A stretch of 64,000 nucleotides of DNA, taken from Actinoplanes sichuanensis. GTDB taxonomy: Bacteria; Actinomycetota; Actinomycetes; Mycobacteriales; Micromonosporaceae. Below the pieces are notes generated by a model, which worked only from the letters and a program-made list of their open reading frames with translations, made no database searches and was not told where the DNA came from. Made by a program: the position numbers and the translations under genes. Within the stretch, counting starts at the first letter, position 1, and each line of letters begins with the position of its first letter. Below are positions 19,808 to 29,829 of the stretch, in pieces. The stretch lies in NCBI RefSeq assembly GCF_033097365.1, contig NZ_AP028461.1:11745501-11809500 (forward strand). Reading direction: 5' to 3'.

Positions 19808-19850
19808 AAACAGGCGTGTGGATTTCTCAGCGAAATCCACACGCCTGTTT
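19808..19850. terminator. Bidirectional terminator between malG and the LacI regulator
   Basis: Perfect 19-bp inverted repeat (arms 19808-19826 and 19832-19850) with the 5-nt loop TCAGC. The arms begin with AAAC and end with GTTT, so both strands gain a short T-run. It lies between convergent genes. Confidence 0.88.
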
Positions 19851-19876
19851 CCGAAAATCCGGGAGAACGCTCTCAC

Positions 19877-19913
19877 ATCGTACGGACGACGGCTCGGCCG
19901 CCATCCGTACGAT
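19877..19913. repeat. Second inverted repeat at the malG/regulator junction
   Basis: ATCGTACGGA (19877-19886) and TCCGTACGAT (19904-19913) are perfect 10-bp arms around a GC-rich 17-nt centre. It ends just past the regulator's stop codon and has no T-run. It is likely a supplementary terminator for the minus-strand gene. Confidence 0.55.
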
Positions 19914-19918
19914 TTCGG

Positions 19919-20968
19919 TCAGGCGGCGGGAGTGGCGACCGGAATCTCGGAACGCATCGGAGCGATCGCCGTCGAGTTGCGAACCACCAGCTCGGGGTGG
20001 AAGAGGTATTCCGAGTGCGGCGCGCCGTGGCCGTTGATCTCGTCGACCAGGGACCGGACCGCGGCCACCGCCATCGAGGCCACCGGCTGGCGCAGTGTGG
20101 TCAGCGGCGGGTCGGTGAACGGGATCAGCGCCGAGTCGTCGAAGCCGATCACCGACACGTCCTCGGGAACCCGCAGGCCACGGCGACGGGCGGCCCGGAT
20201 CGCGCCGAGCGCCATCATGTCCGACGCGCAGATGATGCCGGTCGCGCCCTTGGCCAGCAGCCGCTCGGCGGCGACCTCGCCACCCTCGACGCCGAACAGG
20301 GTCAACGAGACCAGGTCGTCGATCTCGGTGTCGGTCAGGCCCACCTCGCGCCTCATGGCGGCGCGGTAACCCTCCAGCTTGCGCTGGGTGTTGATGAACC
20401 GGTTGGGGCCGGAGATGATGCCGATCCGCCGGTGCCCGAGGGCCACCAGGTGGGTGACTCCGAGGTCGCCGGCGACCCGGTCGTCACACGAGACGAACGG
20501 TGCCTCCAGCTCCTTGGCGTAGCCGTTGACCAGCACGATCGGCAGCGGCCGGTCGAGCAGCCGCTGGTAGCGGGAGCGGTCGGAGGTGGTGTCGGCGGAC
20601 AGCGAGGAGATGAAGACGATCCCGGAGACCTGCCGGTCCAGGAGCATCTCCACATACTCGTCCTCGGTGACGCCGCCCGGAGACTGGGTGCAGAGCACCG
20701 GTGTGTAGCCGTGTTGCGCCAGGGTCGACTCGATCACCTGGGCGAACGCGGGGAAGATCGGGTTGTCCAGCTCGGGGACGACCAGGCCGACCAGACCGGC
20801 ACTGCGCTTGCGCAATCTTTCCGGCCGTTCGTAACCGAGGACGTCGAGTGCCGTCAGGACCGCTTGTCGGGTTTCAGCAGAGACGCCGGGGCGGTCGTTA
20901 ATGACACGCGACACCGTCGCCTCACTGACCTGAGCCTGTTTGGCGATATCGGCCATTCGCGCACGCAT
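19919..20968 (-). CDS. malR: LacI-family regulator of the alpha-glucan genes
   Basis: A transcriptional regulator of 349 residues. The N-terminal helix-turn-helix and hinge read MADIAKQAQVSEATVSRVIN, then a periplasmic-binding-like effector domain starts near residue 60 (GLVGLVVPELDNPIF) and ends with FDDSALIPFTDPPLTT. It is convergent with malG and divergent from the amylopullulanase. Both neighbouring units have CTTGC/GCAAG elements upstream, and its own start lies 61 bp from the palindrome at 21029-21040, so it probably also controls itself. ATG 20968 is used; ATG 20956 (MADIAKQ) is an equally possible start. Confidence 0.88.
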   Translation of the reverse strand: MRARMADIAKQAQVSEATVSRVINDRPGVSAETRQAVLTALDVLGYERPERLRKRSAGLVGLVVPELDNPIFPAFAQVIESTLAQHGYTPVLCTQSPGGVTEDEYVEMLLDRQVSGIVFISSLSADTTSDRSRYQRLLDRPLPIVLVNGYAKELEAPFVSCDDRVAGDLGVTHLVALGHRRIGIISGPNRFINTQRKLEGYRAAMRREVGLTDTEIDDLVSLTLFGVEGGEVAAERLLAKGATGIICASDMMALGAIRAARRRGLRVPEDVSVIGFDDSALIPFTDPPLTTLRQPVASMAVAAVRSLVDEINGHGAPHSEYLFHPELVVRNSTAIAPMRSEIPVATPAA

Positions 20969-21244
20969 GGGCTCACTCTAGTCGTCTGTAGTCTGCTCGG
21001 CATGGTCCTGAAAGGTCTTCCATTCCATGCAAGACCTTGCTAACGTCCCGGCAACAGGAGCGATACAGGCCGATCGGTCGATGGAACGCGTCCTGAACGG
21101 CTTTTCGGGTTTGTCGCCGCGGCGCGTCGTCGAGCCTGTCCTGGAGCACTCTACTCCGAGGGCGTCCGGCGGGCTTCCGCGGCAGACCGACGTCACGAAA
21201 TATATAACTGTCAATCCGATACCACTGAATCGGAAGGGTGCGCA
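20969..21244. other. Divergent control region of malR and amylopullulanase
   Basis: Besides the operator palindrome at 21029-21040, this region has an AT-rich stretch TATATAACT near 21200-21208 that could be a -10 element for the amylopullulanase. The inverted repeat TCCGAT / ATCGGA (21215-21220, 21229-21234) has a right arm that borders the GGAAGG ribosome site, so it might modulate translation. No further gene was found. Confidence 0.45.
21029..21040. promoter_or_regulatory. GCAAG-AC-CTTGC operator palindrome
   Basis: Two perfect 5-bp arms with a 2-bp centre, the same half-sites as before malE. It lies between malR and the amylopullulanase and probably binds the LacI-family regulator. Confidence 0.6.
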
Positions 21245-21385
21245 GTGGCACTCAACAGACCTTTACACCGCCGTCTGAAGCTGGGCGCCGCGCTGCTCAG
21301 CCTCGTCCTCCCACTTCTGGCCGTGCCGGCCTCCGCAGCGGTCGCCGGGGGGAAGGCCCCCAGTGACTCCGTGATCGCACAGTGA
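21245..21385 (+). other. Signal-peptide ORF ending at the in-frame TGA
   Basis: GTG 21245 has GGAAGG at 21232-21237 and encodes 46 residues: a basic start (LNRPLHRRLKLG), a hydrophobic core (AALLSLVLPLLAV) and the cleavage-type end PASAAVA. The frame then meets TGA at 21383-21385. The following codons, in the same frame with no gap, encode GSDNPTNGEQFYFVLPDRFA, the normal beginning of the secreted GH13 enzyme. The leader is thus severed from its enzyme by a single stop codon. Confidence 0.85.
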
Positions 21386-24300
21386 GGCTCCGACAACCCC
21401 ACGAACGGCGAACAGTTCTACTTCGTGCTCCCGGACCGGTTCGCCAACGGGGACACCCGCAACGACAAGGGCGGGCTCTCCGGGGACCGTCTCGCCACCG
21501 GGTACGACCCCACCGACAAGGGCTTCTACCACGGCGGCGACCTCAAGGGCGTGATCGACCGGCTGGACTACATCCAGGGGCTCGGCACCACCGCGATCTG
21601 GCTCGCGCCGGTCTTCAAGAACCGTCCCGTGCAGGGCACCGGCGCGGACGTGAGCGCCGGCTACCACGGGTACTGGATCACCGACTTCACCCAGGTGGAC
21701 CCGCACTTCGGCACCAACGCCGACCTGAAGAGGCTGGTCAAGCTGGCCCACCAGCGCGGTCTCAAGATCTACCTGGACATCATCGTCAACCACACCGCCG
21801 ACGTCATCAAGTACGCGGAGAACACCTACACGTACGTCGACAAGGCGGACTCCCCGTACACCGACACCGACGGGCAGCCGTTCGAGGACCGCAACTACGC
21901 GACCTCGGGAGCGACCTCGGACGAGTTCCCGAAGACCGACGCCACGTCGTACCCGTACACCCCGGTCTTCGGATCGAAAGCGGACTCGACGGTCAAGAAA
22001 CCGTCGTGGCTGAACGACGTGAACATGTACCACAACCGCGGTGACTCCACCTTCGCCGGCGAGAACAGCGAGTACGGCGACTTCTACGGCCTCGACGACC
22101 TCTTCACCGAGCGTCCCGAGGTGGTCGAGGGCATGTCGAAGATCTACGGCGACTGGGTGAAGGACACCGGCATCGACGGCTACCGCCTCGACACGGTCAA
22201 GCACTCCAACCTGGAGTTCTGGCAGCAGTGGCAGCCGGCCGTCGAGAAGGCCGCCCGGCAGGCCGGCAAGAAGGACTTCTTCACGTTCGGCGAGGTGTAC
22301 AGCGCCGATCAGGAGATCGAGTCCACCTACGTGCGCCAGGGCGGCCTGCCCGCCACCCTGGACTTCTCGTTCCAGGAGACCGCGCGCGGCTTCGTCACCG
22401 GCAACAGCGGCGCCGACGCGTTGTCCGCGCTGTACGCCAAGGACGACCTCTACACCGCCCGTGACACCGGCGCGGACCGGCTGCCGACCTTCCTCGGCAA
22501 CCACGACATGGGCCGGATCGGCTCGTTCATCGCCGCCGCCGCGACCGCCGACTCCCAGCTCAAGCGCGACCAGCTCGCGCACGAGCTGATGTTCCTGACC
22601 CGTGGCCAGCCGGTCGTCTACTCCGGTGACGAGCAGGGCTTCACCGGGCCCGGCGGCGACAAGGACGCCCGCCAGGACCTGTTCGCCAGCAAGTCCGCGG
22701 ACTACCTGGACGACGACCTGATCGGCACCGACCGCACCCACGCGGTCGACAACTACAACACGTCGCACCCGGTCTACCAGACGATCGCCGCGCTCGCGAA
22801 GCTCCGCAAGGCGAACCCGGCCCTGGTCACCGGCATCCAGCAGACCCGCTACGCGGCCGAGGGCCAGGGCGTTTTCGCGGCCTCCCGGATCGCCCGGGAC
22901 AGCACCCGCAAGGAGTACGTGGTCGCGGTCAACAACGCCACCACGGCGCAGACCGTCTCGTTCGCCACGGCCACTCCGAACACCGTCTTCACCGGGATCT
23001 ACGGTGGCGCGACCAGCGCGAACTCGGACACCGACGGGCGGATCACGATCACCGTCCCGGCGCTGTCCTCCGTCGTCCTCAAAGCCGGGGGAGCTGTGGC
23101 CGTACCGTCGAATGGTCCGACGGTGACCCTCAGCAGCCCGAAGGCGGACGCCTCGGTCGCCACCCGCACCGAGATCGTCGCCGACGTCGTCGGCGACCCG
23201 CTGTCCACGGTGACCTTCGCGGCCCAGGTCGGCGACGGTGAATGGAAGCTGCTCGGTACCGCCGACCGCGCGCCCTACCGGATCTACCACGACCTGACCG
23301 GCCTGGCCGGGAAGACGCCGGTGCGGTACAAGGCGGTGGTGCGCGACAGTAAGGGCCGGCTCGCGTCGGCGACGTCGAACATCACCGTCGGCACCCCGGT
23401 GGCCGAGTCGACCGCGGGTTACGCGGTCGTGCACTACCAGCGGCCGGACGGGCAGTACGACGACCAGAACCTCTACGTGTGGGGCGACATCGACCCGTCG
23501 ATGTCCACCACCTGGCCGAACGGGCAGCAGTTCACCGGCGCCGACTCGTACGGCCGCTTCGCCTACGTGAAGCTCAAGCCGGGCGCCAAGAGCGTCGGTT
23601 TCATCGTGGTCGACGACAACGGCGACAAGGACACCGACGCCGACCGGACGATCAACATCGGCGCCGCCCCGGAGATCTGGATCAAGCAGGGCGACACCAC
23701 GGTCTACCCGACCCGGCAGGCGGCCACCGGCCGGCCCGACCCGGCGCAGGACGAGACCAAGGCGATCGTCCACTGGAAGCGGGCCGACGGGAACTACGAC
23801 GGCTGGGGCATGCACGTCTGGTCCGGCGCGGCCGACCCGACCGACTGGTCCAGCCCGCTGCTCCCGGCCCGGATCGACAGTTACGGCGCGGTCTTCGAGG
23901 TGCCTCTGGCGGCCGGAGCGACCTCGCTGAGCTACATCATCCACCGCGGTGACGAGAAGGATCTGCCCGCCGACCAGTCGCTCGACTTCGCCAAGGCGAG
24001 CCACGAGGTCTGGCTGCTGGCCGGTCAGGAGACCCGCCTGCTGCCGCTGGTCAAGACCAACGCGGGCGGTGGTGTCGTGGACGTCGCCAAGTCGGCCGCG
24101 GTCTGGCTGGACCGGGGCACGATCGCCTGGAAGACCGGGACCGGGAGCACCCTGGAGCCGGTCGGCGCGGGGACCGACGGCAAGGTCTACGACCTGGTGT
24201 ACTCGCCGGTGGGCGGGATCGGTGTCGCGGACGGTGAGCTGACCGGGACGTACCAGTCAGCTGCTCTCAAAGCGGTGAGAACCGGTCTCAGCGAGGATCA

Positions 24301-26710
24301 GCGCGAGAGATTCCCGCACCTGTGGCAGTACGGCGCTTTCACGACCGCTAAGAAAGATCTTTCCGAAATCCTGCGCGGCCAGGTCGTCGTCACCGAACGC
24401 GACGCCACCGGCAAGCTTCTCTCGGCCACCGGCGTACAGCTGGCGGGCGTCCTCGATGATCTGTACCGGACCGACGCCACCCTCGGCCCGGTGATCAGCG
24501 GGCGGAAGGCGAGCGTCGCCGTCTGGGCGCCCACCGCCCGCAGCGTCGAACTGGAGGTCTACGACACCGCCGACCAGGTCTCCCCGGCGCTGGTCGAACT
24601 GACCCGCGACAACCGCACCGGTGTCTGGTCGGGTAGGGGCGACTGGGCCGGCAAGTTCTACAAGTTCCGGGTGACCGCGTGGCAGCCGGCCACGCAGAAG
24701 GTCGTCACGGCGTCGGTGACCGACCCGTACTCGATCGCGCTCACCGCAGACTCCACCCGCAGCCGGTTCGTCAGCCTGTCCGACCCGGCGCTCGCACCGG
24801 CCGGCTGGAGCAACCTGAAGAAGCCGGCCGCCGTCGCTCCCGCGAAGATCCAGATCTCGGAGCTGTCGGTGCGGGACTTCTCCATCGCCGACAAATCGGT
24901 CAAGACGCAGAATCAGGGTACGTTCAGCGCCTTCACCGACCCGAACACGACAGGTATGAAGCACCTGCGTGAACTGGCCGGCGCCGGCGTCACCCACCTG
25001 CACCTGCTCCCGGCGTTCGACTTCGCCACCATCCCGGAGAAGCGCGCCGACCAGCAGCAGCCCGCCTGTGACCTGGCGTCGCTGCCGCCGGACTCGGAAG
25101 AGCAGCAGGCCTGCATCGAAAAGGTGGCCGCGACCGACGGCTACAACTGGGGCTACGACCCGCTGCACTACACGGTTCCCGAGGGTGGCTACGCCGCCGA
25201 TCCCGACAAGCGGACGAACGAGTTCCGCAGCATGGTCGCCGGGGTCAACCAGGCCGGCCTGCGGGTGGTCATGGACGTCGTCTACAACCACACCTCGGCC
25301 GCCGGGACCGACGCCAAGTCGGTGCTCGACCAGATCGTGCCCGGCTACTACCACCGCCTCCTCGAGGACGGCACCATCGCCAACTCCACCTGCTGCGCCA
25401 ACACCGCGCCGGAGAACGCGATGATGGGCCGGCTCGTGGTCGACTCGATCGTCACGTGGGCCAAGCAGTACAAGGTCGACGGCTTCCGGTTCGACCTGAT
25501 GGGCCACCACCCGAAGGAGAACATCCTGGCGGTGCGCAAGGCCCTCGACAAGCTCACGGTCGCGAGGGACGGCGTCGACGGCAAGAACATCTATGTGTAC
25601 GGCGAGGGCTGGAACTTCGGTGAGGTGGCGAACAACGCGCGCTTCATCCAGGCATCCCAGACCGAGCTCGGCGGCACCGGGATCGGCACGTTCAACGACC
25701 GGCTCCGGGACGCGGTCCGCGGTGGCGGCCCGTTCGACGGCAACCCGCGCATCCAGGGCTTCGCGTCCGGTCTGGCCGGCGCCCCCAACGGCGACCCGGT
25801 CAACGGCACCGCGGCCGAGCAGCAGGCCCGCCTGCTGCACTACCAGGACCTGATCAAGGTCGGTCTGACCGGCAACCTGGCCGACTACACGTTCACCTCG
25901 TCGGCCGGCACCACGGTCAAGGGCTCGCAGGTCGACTACAACGGGGCGCAGGCCGGGTACACGAAGAACCCCGGTGAGTCGATCACCTACGTCGACGCGC
26001 ACGACAACGAGATCCTGTACGACGCGTTCGCGTACAAGCTGCCGCAGTCGACCACGGCCGTCCAGCGGGCCCGGGCCCAGTCGGTGGCGCTCGCCACCAC
26101 CGTGCTCGGTCAGGGCGCCGGTTTCGTCACGGCGGGCAGCGAGCGGCTCCGCTCCAAGTCGCTGGACCGGAACTCGTTCAACTCGGGTGACTGGTTCAAC
26201 CAGATCATCTGGGACTGCTCGCAGGGCAACGGCTTCGGCCGCGGCCTGCCACCCAAGGCGGACAACGAGTCGAAGTACCCGTACGCCAAGCCGCTGCTCG
26301 CCGACCCGGCGCTCGTCCCGGACTGTGCCGCGGTCAAGCTGGCCGACAGCACCTACCAGGAGCTGCTGAAGATCCGGAAATCCACGCCGGGCTTCGGACT
26401 CGCCACCGGCGCGCAGGTGCAGCAGCGAGTCGCGTTCCCCCTCTCCGGCGTGAACGAGACGCCCGGCGTCATCACGATGACCATCGACACCCGTGGGGTC
26501 GACAACCGCTGGAAGTCGATCACGGTGGTCTTCAACGCCGGCACCACCACGGCCACCCAGAAGGTGCCGGGGCTCGCCGGTAAGAGGGTCGCGCTCCACC
26601 CGGTCCAGCAGGCTTCGGCCGACCCGGTGACTCGTACCGCCGCATTCGCGGCCTCCACCGGAACGCTGACCGTCCCCGCACGAACCGTCTCGGTCTTCGT
26701 GCAGAGCTGA
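21245..26710 (+). pseudogene. Secreted amylopullulanase (two GH13 domains) interrupted by an in-frame TGA
   Basis: Read through the stop, this is a ~1,821-residue extracellular enzyme. Order: signal peptide (1-35); alpha-amylase GH13 domain with Asp316 (GYRLDTVKH), Glu350 (FGEVYS) and Asp421 (NHDMG); an Ig-like part; two pullulanase-associated starch-binding modules with VVHYQRPDG and IVHWKRADG; CBM48-like SVAVWAPTA; then a pullulanase-type GH13 domain with Asp1417 (FRFDLM), Glu1454 (GEGWNFG) and Asp1587 (DAHDNE). It would cut alpha-1,4 and alpha-1,6 bonds of starch or pullulan and feed MalEFG. All catalytic residues are intact and no other break is seen. Without read-through, the only near start is GTG 21425, which has no ribosome site, lacks the signal and cuts into the first strand. 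TGA may be a TGG mutation or a sequence error. Confidence 0.85.
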
Positions 26711-26775
26711 GAAGCCACCGGGCCGGCGTGGGGCCCCTTCCACCTCCCGCGCCGGTCCGGTCTCTCTCCTGATCT

Positions 26776-26816
26776 CGGCCACCGCTCATCCACCAGCCTG
26801 AGGTGGGCGGTGGCCG
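26776..26816 (+). terminator. Hairpin terminator after the amylopullulanase
   Basis: The 10-bp stem CGGCCACCGC / GCGGTGGCCG, extended by an inner CCACC / GGTGG pairing, is followed by TTTC. It lies 65 bp after the stop codon. Confidence 0.6.
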
Positions 26817-26842
26817 TTTCCATGGCGTGGCAGCCTGAGGGT

Positions 26843-27406
26843 ATGAGCTTCGACTGGAACTCTCATCTGCGCGAGCAGCTCGACTGGCACTGGCGGGTGC
26901 ACTTCCGGCCGCGTCTGGACGGCCTCACCGACGAGGAGTATCTCTGGGAGCCCGTTCCCGGGGCGTGGAATGTGCGCCCGCGCGGCACCAGCCCGACGAG
27001 CATGGCCGCCGGTGGCGGGGATTTCACCATCGACTGGGAGGTGCCGGAGCCGTCGCCACCGCCGGTCACCACGATCGCGTGGCGGCTCGGGCATCTGATC
27101 GTCGGTGTTCTCGGCATGCGCAACGCCGCCCATTTCGGCATCGGCACCACCGACTATCTGACGCACGCCTACGCGGGTACCGCGGCCGGCGCCCTGGCAC
27201 AGCTCGACGAGGCCTATCTGACCTGGTCGACGGGGGTGGCCGCGCTGGGTGAGGAGGGCCTGCGGCGGGCGGTCGGGCCGGCCGAGGGCGGCTTCGCCGA
27301 GCATCCGATGGCCACGCTCGTTCTGCACATCAACCGCGAGATGATCCACCACGGTGCCGAGATCCTGCTGCTGCGGGACCTCTTCAGACGGGTTCCGCCA
27401 CGGTGA
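26843..27406 (+). CDS. DinB-superfamily protein
   Basis: A 187-residue cytoplasmic protein of the DinB/DUF664-like four-helix fold. It begins MSFDWNSHLREQLDWHWR and contains the usual pattern of a first helix, then LGHLIVGVLGMRN, and a late HINREMIHHGAEILLLRDL. The spaced histidines (in the GH of LGH and the HH of IHHGAE) match the metal-binding triad of this superfamily, whose members include thiol-dependent detoxification enzymes and many of unknown role. The start at 26843 has GAGGG nearby. Its last 23 bp overlap the end of the convergent gene at 27384. The substrate is unknown. Confidence 0.8.
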   Translation: MSFDWNSHLREQLDWHWRVHFRPRLDGLTDEEYLWEPVPGAWNVRPRGTSPTSMAAGGGDFTIDWEVPEPSPPPVTTIAWRLGHLIVGVLGMRNAAHFGIGTTDYLTHAYAGTAAGALAQLDEAYLTWSTGVAALGEEGLRRAVGPAEGGFAEHPMATLVLHINREMIHHGAEILLLRDLFRRVPPR

Positions 27407-29804
27407 GGCCGGCGCGCAGCTCGGCCGGTGGCTGTGGCCGGCCCAGGTGGTAGCCCTGCGCGAACTTGCAACCCATCACGGTGAGCAGGGTGAGCTGGTC
27501 GGCGTCCTCGACCCCCTCGGCGACCACCCGCAGCCCGAGCGTGTGCCCGAGCTGCATGATCGCGCTGACCAGCTCCTGCTGGCGGGAGTTGCCGACCAGC
27601 CCGTTGATGAACGAGCGGTCGATCTTGAGCACGTCCACCGGGATGTCCCGCAGATAGCCGAGCGACGAGTACCCGGTGCCGAAGTCGTCGATCGCGATCT
27701 TGACGCCGAGTTCCCGCAGTTCCTCGAGGCGGGCCGAGGTGACCGCCAGGTCCCGCATCATCACCGTCTCGGTCAGCTCCAGCACCAGGCAGTGCGGGGA
27801 CAGCCCGGTGGTGGCCAGCGCGTACGCCACATGGTCGGTGAGATCGGGCAGGTCCAGGTGGATGGCCGACAGGTTGACGCTGACCCAGGCGGGCGCGGTC
27901 GCCGGGCTCTCCTCCTGCCAGGCGCGGATCGTCCGGCACGCTTCGAGCAGGATCCACCGGTCGATCTCGATGATCATCCCGGTCTCCTCGGCGAGCGGGA
28001 TGAACGAGCCGGGCTGCTGCAGTCCGCGCTGCGGATCCTGCCAGCGGACCAGCGCCTCCGCGCCGGACACCTGCCCGTCCGGCAGCGCGACCACCGGCTG
28101 CAGGTGCAGGCGCAGCTCACCGCGGTGCACCGCCTCGCGCAGCCGGTTCTCCTGGTCGAGGCGGCTGAGCAGCTGCTCGTGCATCCGGGTCTCGAAGAGC
28201 ATGAACCGGTTCTTGCCGAGGTCCTTGGCCGCGTACATGGCCACGTCCGCGTTGCGGACCACCTCGTCGGCGTCGGCGAACCGGCCCGCGTCCGGGACCA
28301 CGCCGATGCTGACCGTGACGACCGCCTCCCGTCCGTGCACCACGAACGGCCTGGCGAGCGCGTCCAGGCAGCCGCGGGCCAGTTCCTCGACGGCCGGGGT
28401 CTCGGCTCCCTCCAGCAGGACCGCGAACTCGTCGCCGCCTAGCCGGGCCACCGTGTCCTGCGGGCGCAGTACCGCGGCGAGCCGTTCGGCGGCGGTACGC
28501 AGCAGCAGGTCACCGGCGTTGTGTCCGAGACTGTCGTTGACCCGCTTGAAACCGTCCAGATCCAGGTAGAGCAGCGCGATCCGCTCGTCCGAGGCACGAG
28601 CCCGGGTCAGCGCGTGGTCCAGCCGGTCGAGGAGCAGCTTGCGGTTCGGCAGGCCGGTCAGCCCGTCGTGCAGGGCCTGGTGACGCAGGTCGTATTCGAG
28701 GTCGCGCTGCCTGGTGACGTCGCGCAGCAGGATGACCGCACCGATCCGGCGACCCTCCTTCTCCAGCTCGCTGATCGTGTACTCGACGCGTACCGAGGTG
28801 CCGTCCGGCCGTTGCAGGCGCCCCTCCCGGGTGCCGTTGACCAGGCTCTCGGTCGCGTCCGGCAGCAGCACCCCGGCCTCCCGCTGGAGCAGTCCGGCCA
28901 CGCCGAGCCCGGTGATCCGGCCGGCCGCCTCGTTGGCGAACGCGATCCGCCCGGCCGGGTCGACGCCGCAGATGCCCTCGCCGGCGCCGGCCAGGATGCT
29001 GTCGGTGTACTCCTTGGCGAGGATCTCCCGGGCCGAGCGTTCCAGCTGTTCGGCCATCGAGTTGAAGGCGCGGGCCAGGCGGCCGATCTCGTCGCTGCCG
29101 TCGTGCGGCACCCGCAGCGTGTAGTCGCCGGTGCGGATGGTGCGTACCGCGCCGGTCAGTGAGGTGATCCGGCGGACCAGCGAGCCGGACAACCCGAAGC
29201 CGAGCGCGAGGACCAGCAGGATCACCACGGTCGAGCTGATCAGGGTGACGTACTGCGCCTGTCGGGTGGCGGCCATCATCTGGTCGTAGATCGGCGTGTA
29301 CTCGACGATGATCGCGCCGATCGTCTTGCCGCCCTTGTTCTTCATCGGCACCACGACCTGCTTGATCCCGGCCGGGTAGTCGACGCTCTGCTCGATGAAG
29401 ACGCGGGAACGGCCGTCGGCGATGGTCCGGCCGACCTCGTCGTCGAGATCGTGGTCGAACGTCGAGCCGACGTTCTCCTTGACCACGTCGCCGAGGATGT
29501 ACTGGCCGCCGTCCACCACCACGGCGTCGCGGTCCTGCACGTCGTGCATCCGCTGGAGGTAGTTCTCCAGCGCTCGGGGGCTGTAGTAGAGCGGGGAGAC
29601 GATCTCGTCCTCGGTGTCGACGGGCAGCCCGAGGGTGACGTCCAGCGCCATGCCCTGGGCGATCCGCACGGCCTCCTCGTTGGCCGCCCTCTCCGCCGCC
29701 GCAGTGGCCGAGTGCCAGGAGATCCCGCTGGTCACCGCGACGAGCAGGGCCACCAGCAGATACCCGCCGAGCAGCTTCTGGCGTACGTTCATGCTCACCC
29801 CCAC
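27384..29804 (-). CDS. Membrane GGDEF-EAL protein with extracytoplasmic sensor, HAMP and PAS
   Basis: An 806-residue cyclic-di-GMP enzyme. It starts with a membrane helix (residues ~12-30) and an extracytoplasmic sensor of ~150 residues of sCache-like layout. A second helix (VTLISSTVVILLVLALGFG) leads to HAMP (LVRRITSLTGAVRTI), a PAS domain, GGDEF and EAL. The cyclase site GGDEF is intact, with the inhibitory RPQD nine residues before it. The phosphodiesterase has EALVRW, NLSAIHL and DDFGTGYSS, also intact. It can therefore make and break c-di-GMP in response to an outside signal. The likely start is 29804 or Met5 at 29792. It is followed 25 bp upstream by a second gene of the same class on the same strand. 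Confidence 0.9.
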   Translation of the reverse strand: MGVSMNVRQKLLGGYLLVALLVAVTSGISWHSATAAAERAANEEAVRIAQGMALDVTLGLPVDTEDEIVSPLYYSPRALENYLQRMHDVQDRDAVVVDGGQYILGDVVKENVGSTFDHDLDDEVGRTIADGRSRVFIEQSVDYPAGIKQVVVPMKNKGGKTIGAIIVEYTPIYDQMMAATRQAQYVTLISSTVVILLVLALGFGLSGSLVRRITSLTGAVRTIRTGDYTLRVPHDGSDEIGRLARAFNSMAEQLERSAREILAKEYTDSILAGAGEGICGVDPAGRIAFANEAAGRITGLGVAGLLQREAGVLLPDATESLVNGTREGRLQRPDGTSVRVEYTISELEKEGRRIGAVILLRDVTRQRDLEYDLRHQALHDGLTGLPNRKLLLDRLDHALTRARASDERIALLYLDLDGFKRVNDSLGHNAGDLLLRTAAERLAAVLRPQDTVARLGGDEFAVLLEGAETPAVEELARGCLDALARPFVVHGREAVVTVSIGVVPDAGRFADADEVVRNADVAMYAAKDLGKNRFMLFETRMHEQLLSRLDQENRLREAVHRGELRLHLQPVVALPDGQVSGAEALVRWQDPQRGLQQPGSFIPLAEETGMIIEIDRWILLEACRTIRAWQEESPATAPAWVSVNLSAIHLDLPDLTDHVAYALATTGLSPHCLVLELTETVMMRDLAVTSARLEELRELGVKIAIDDFGTGYSSLGYLRDIPVDVLKIDRSFINGLVGNSRQQELVSAIMQLGHTLGLRVVAEGVEDADQLTLLTVMGCKFAQGYHLGRPQPPAELRAGLTVAEPV

Positions 29805-29829
29805 CCCGACGTTCTCCTAGTTCGGCTCC

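Noticed and set aside
21383..21385. TGA as a selenocysteine codon
   Set aside because: No convincing hairpin follows the TGA, the expected residue there is probably Trp, and amylases do not use selenocysteine.
21263..24004. A 913-residue open frame antisense to the amylopullulanase
   Set aside because: No recognisable motif and typical shadow composition; both it and similar minus-strand frames (24257-26782, 16471-18300) follow the GC bias of real plus-strand genes.
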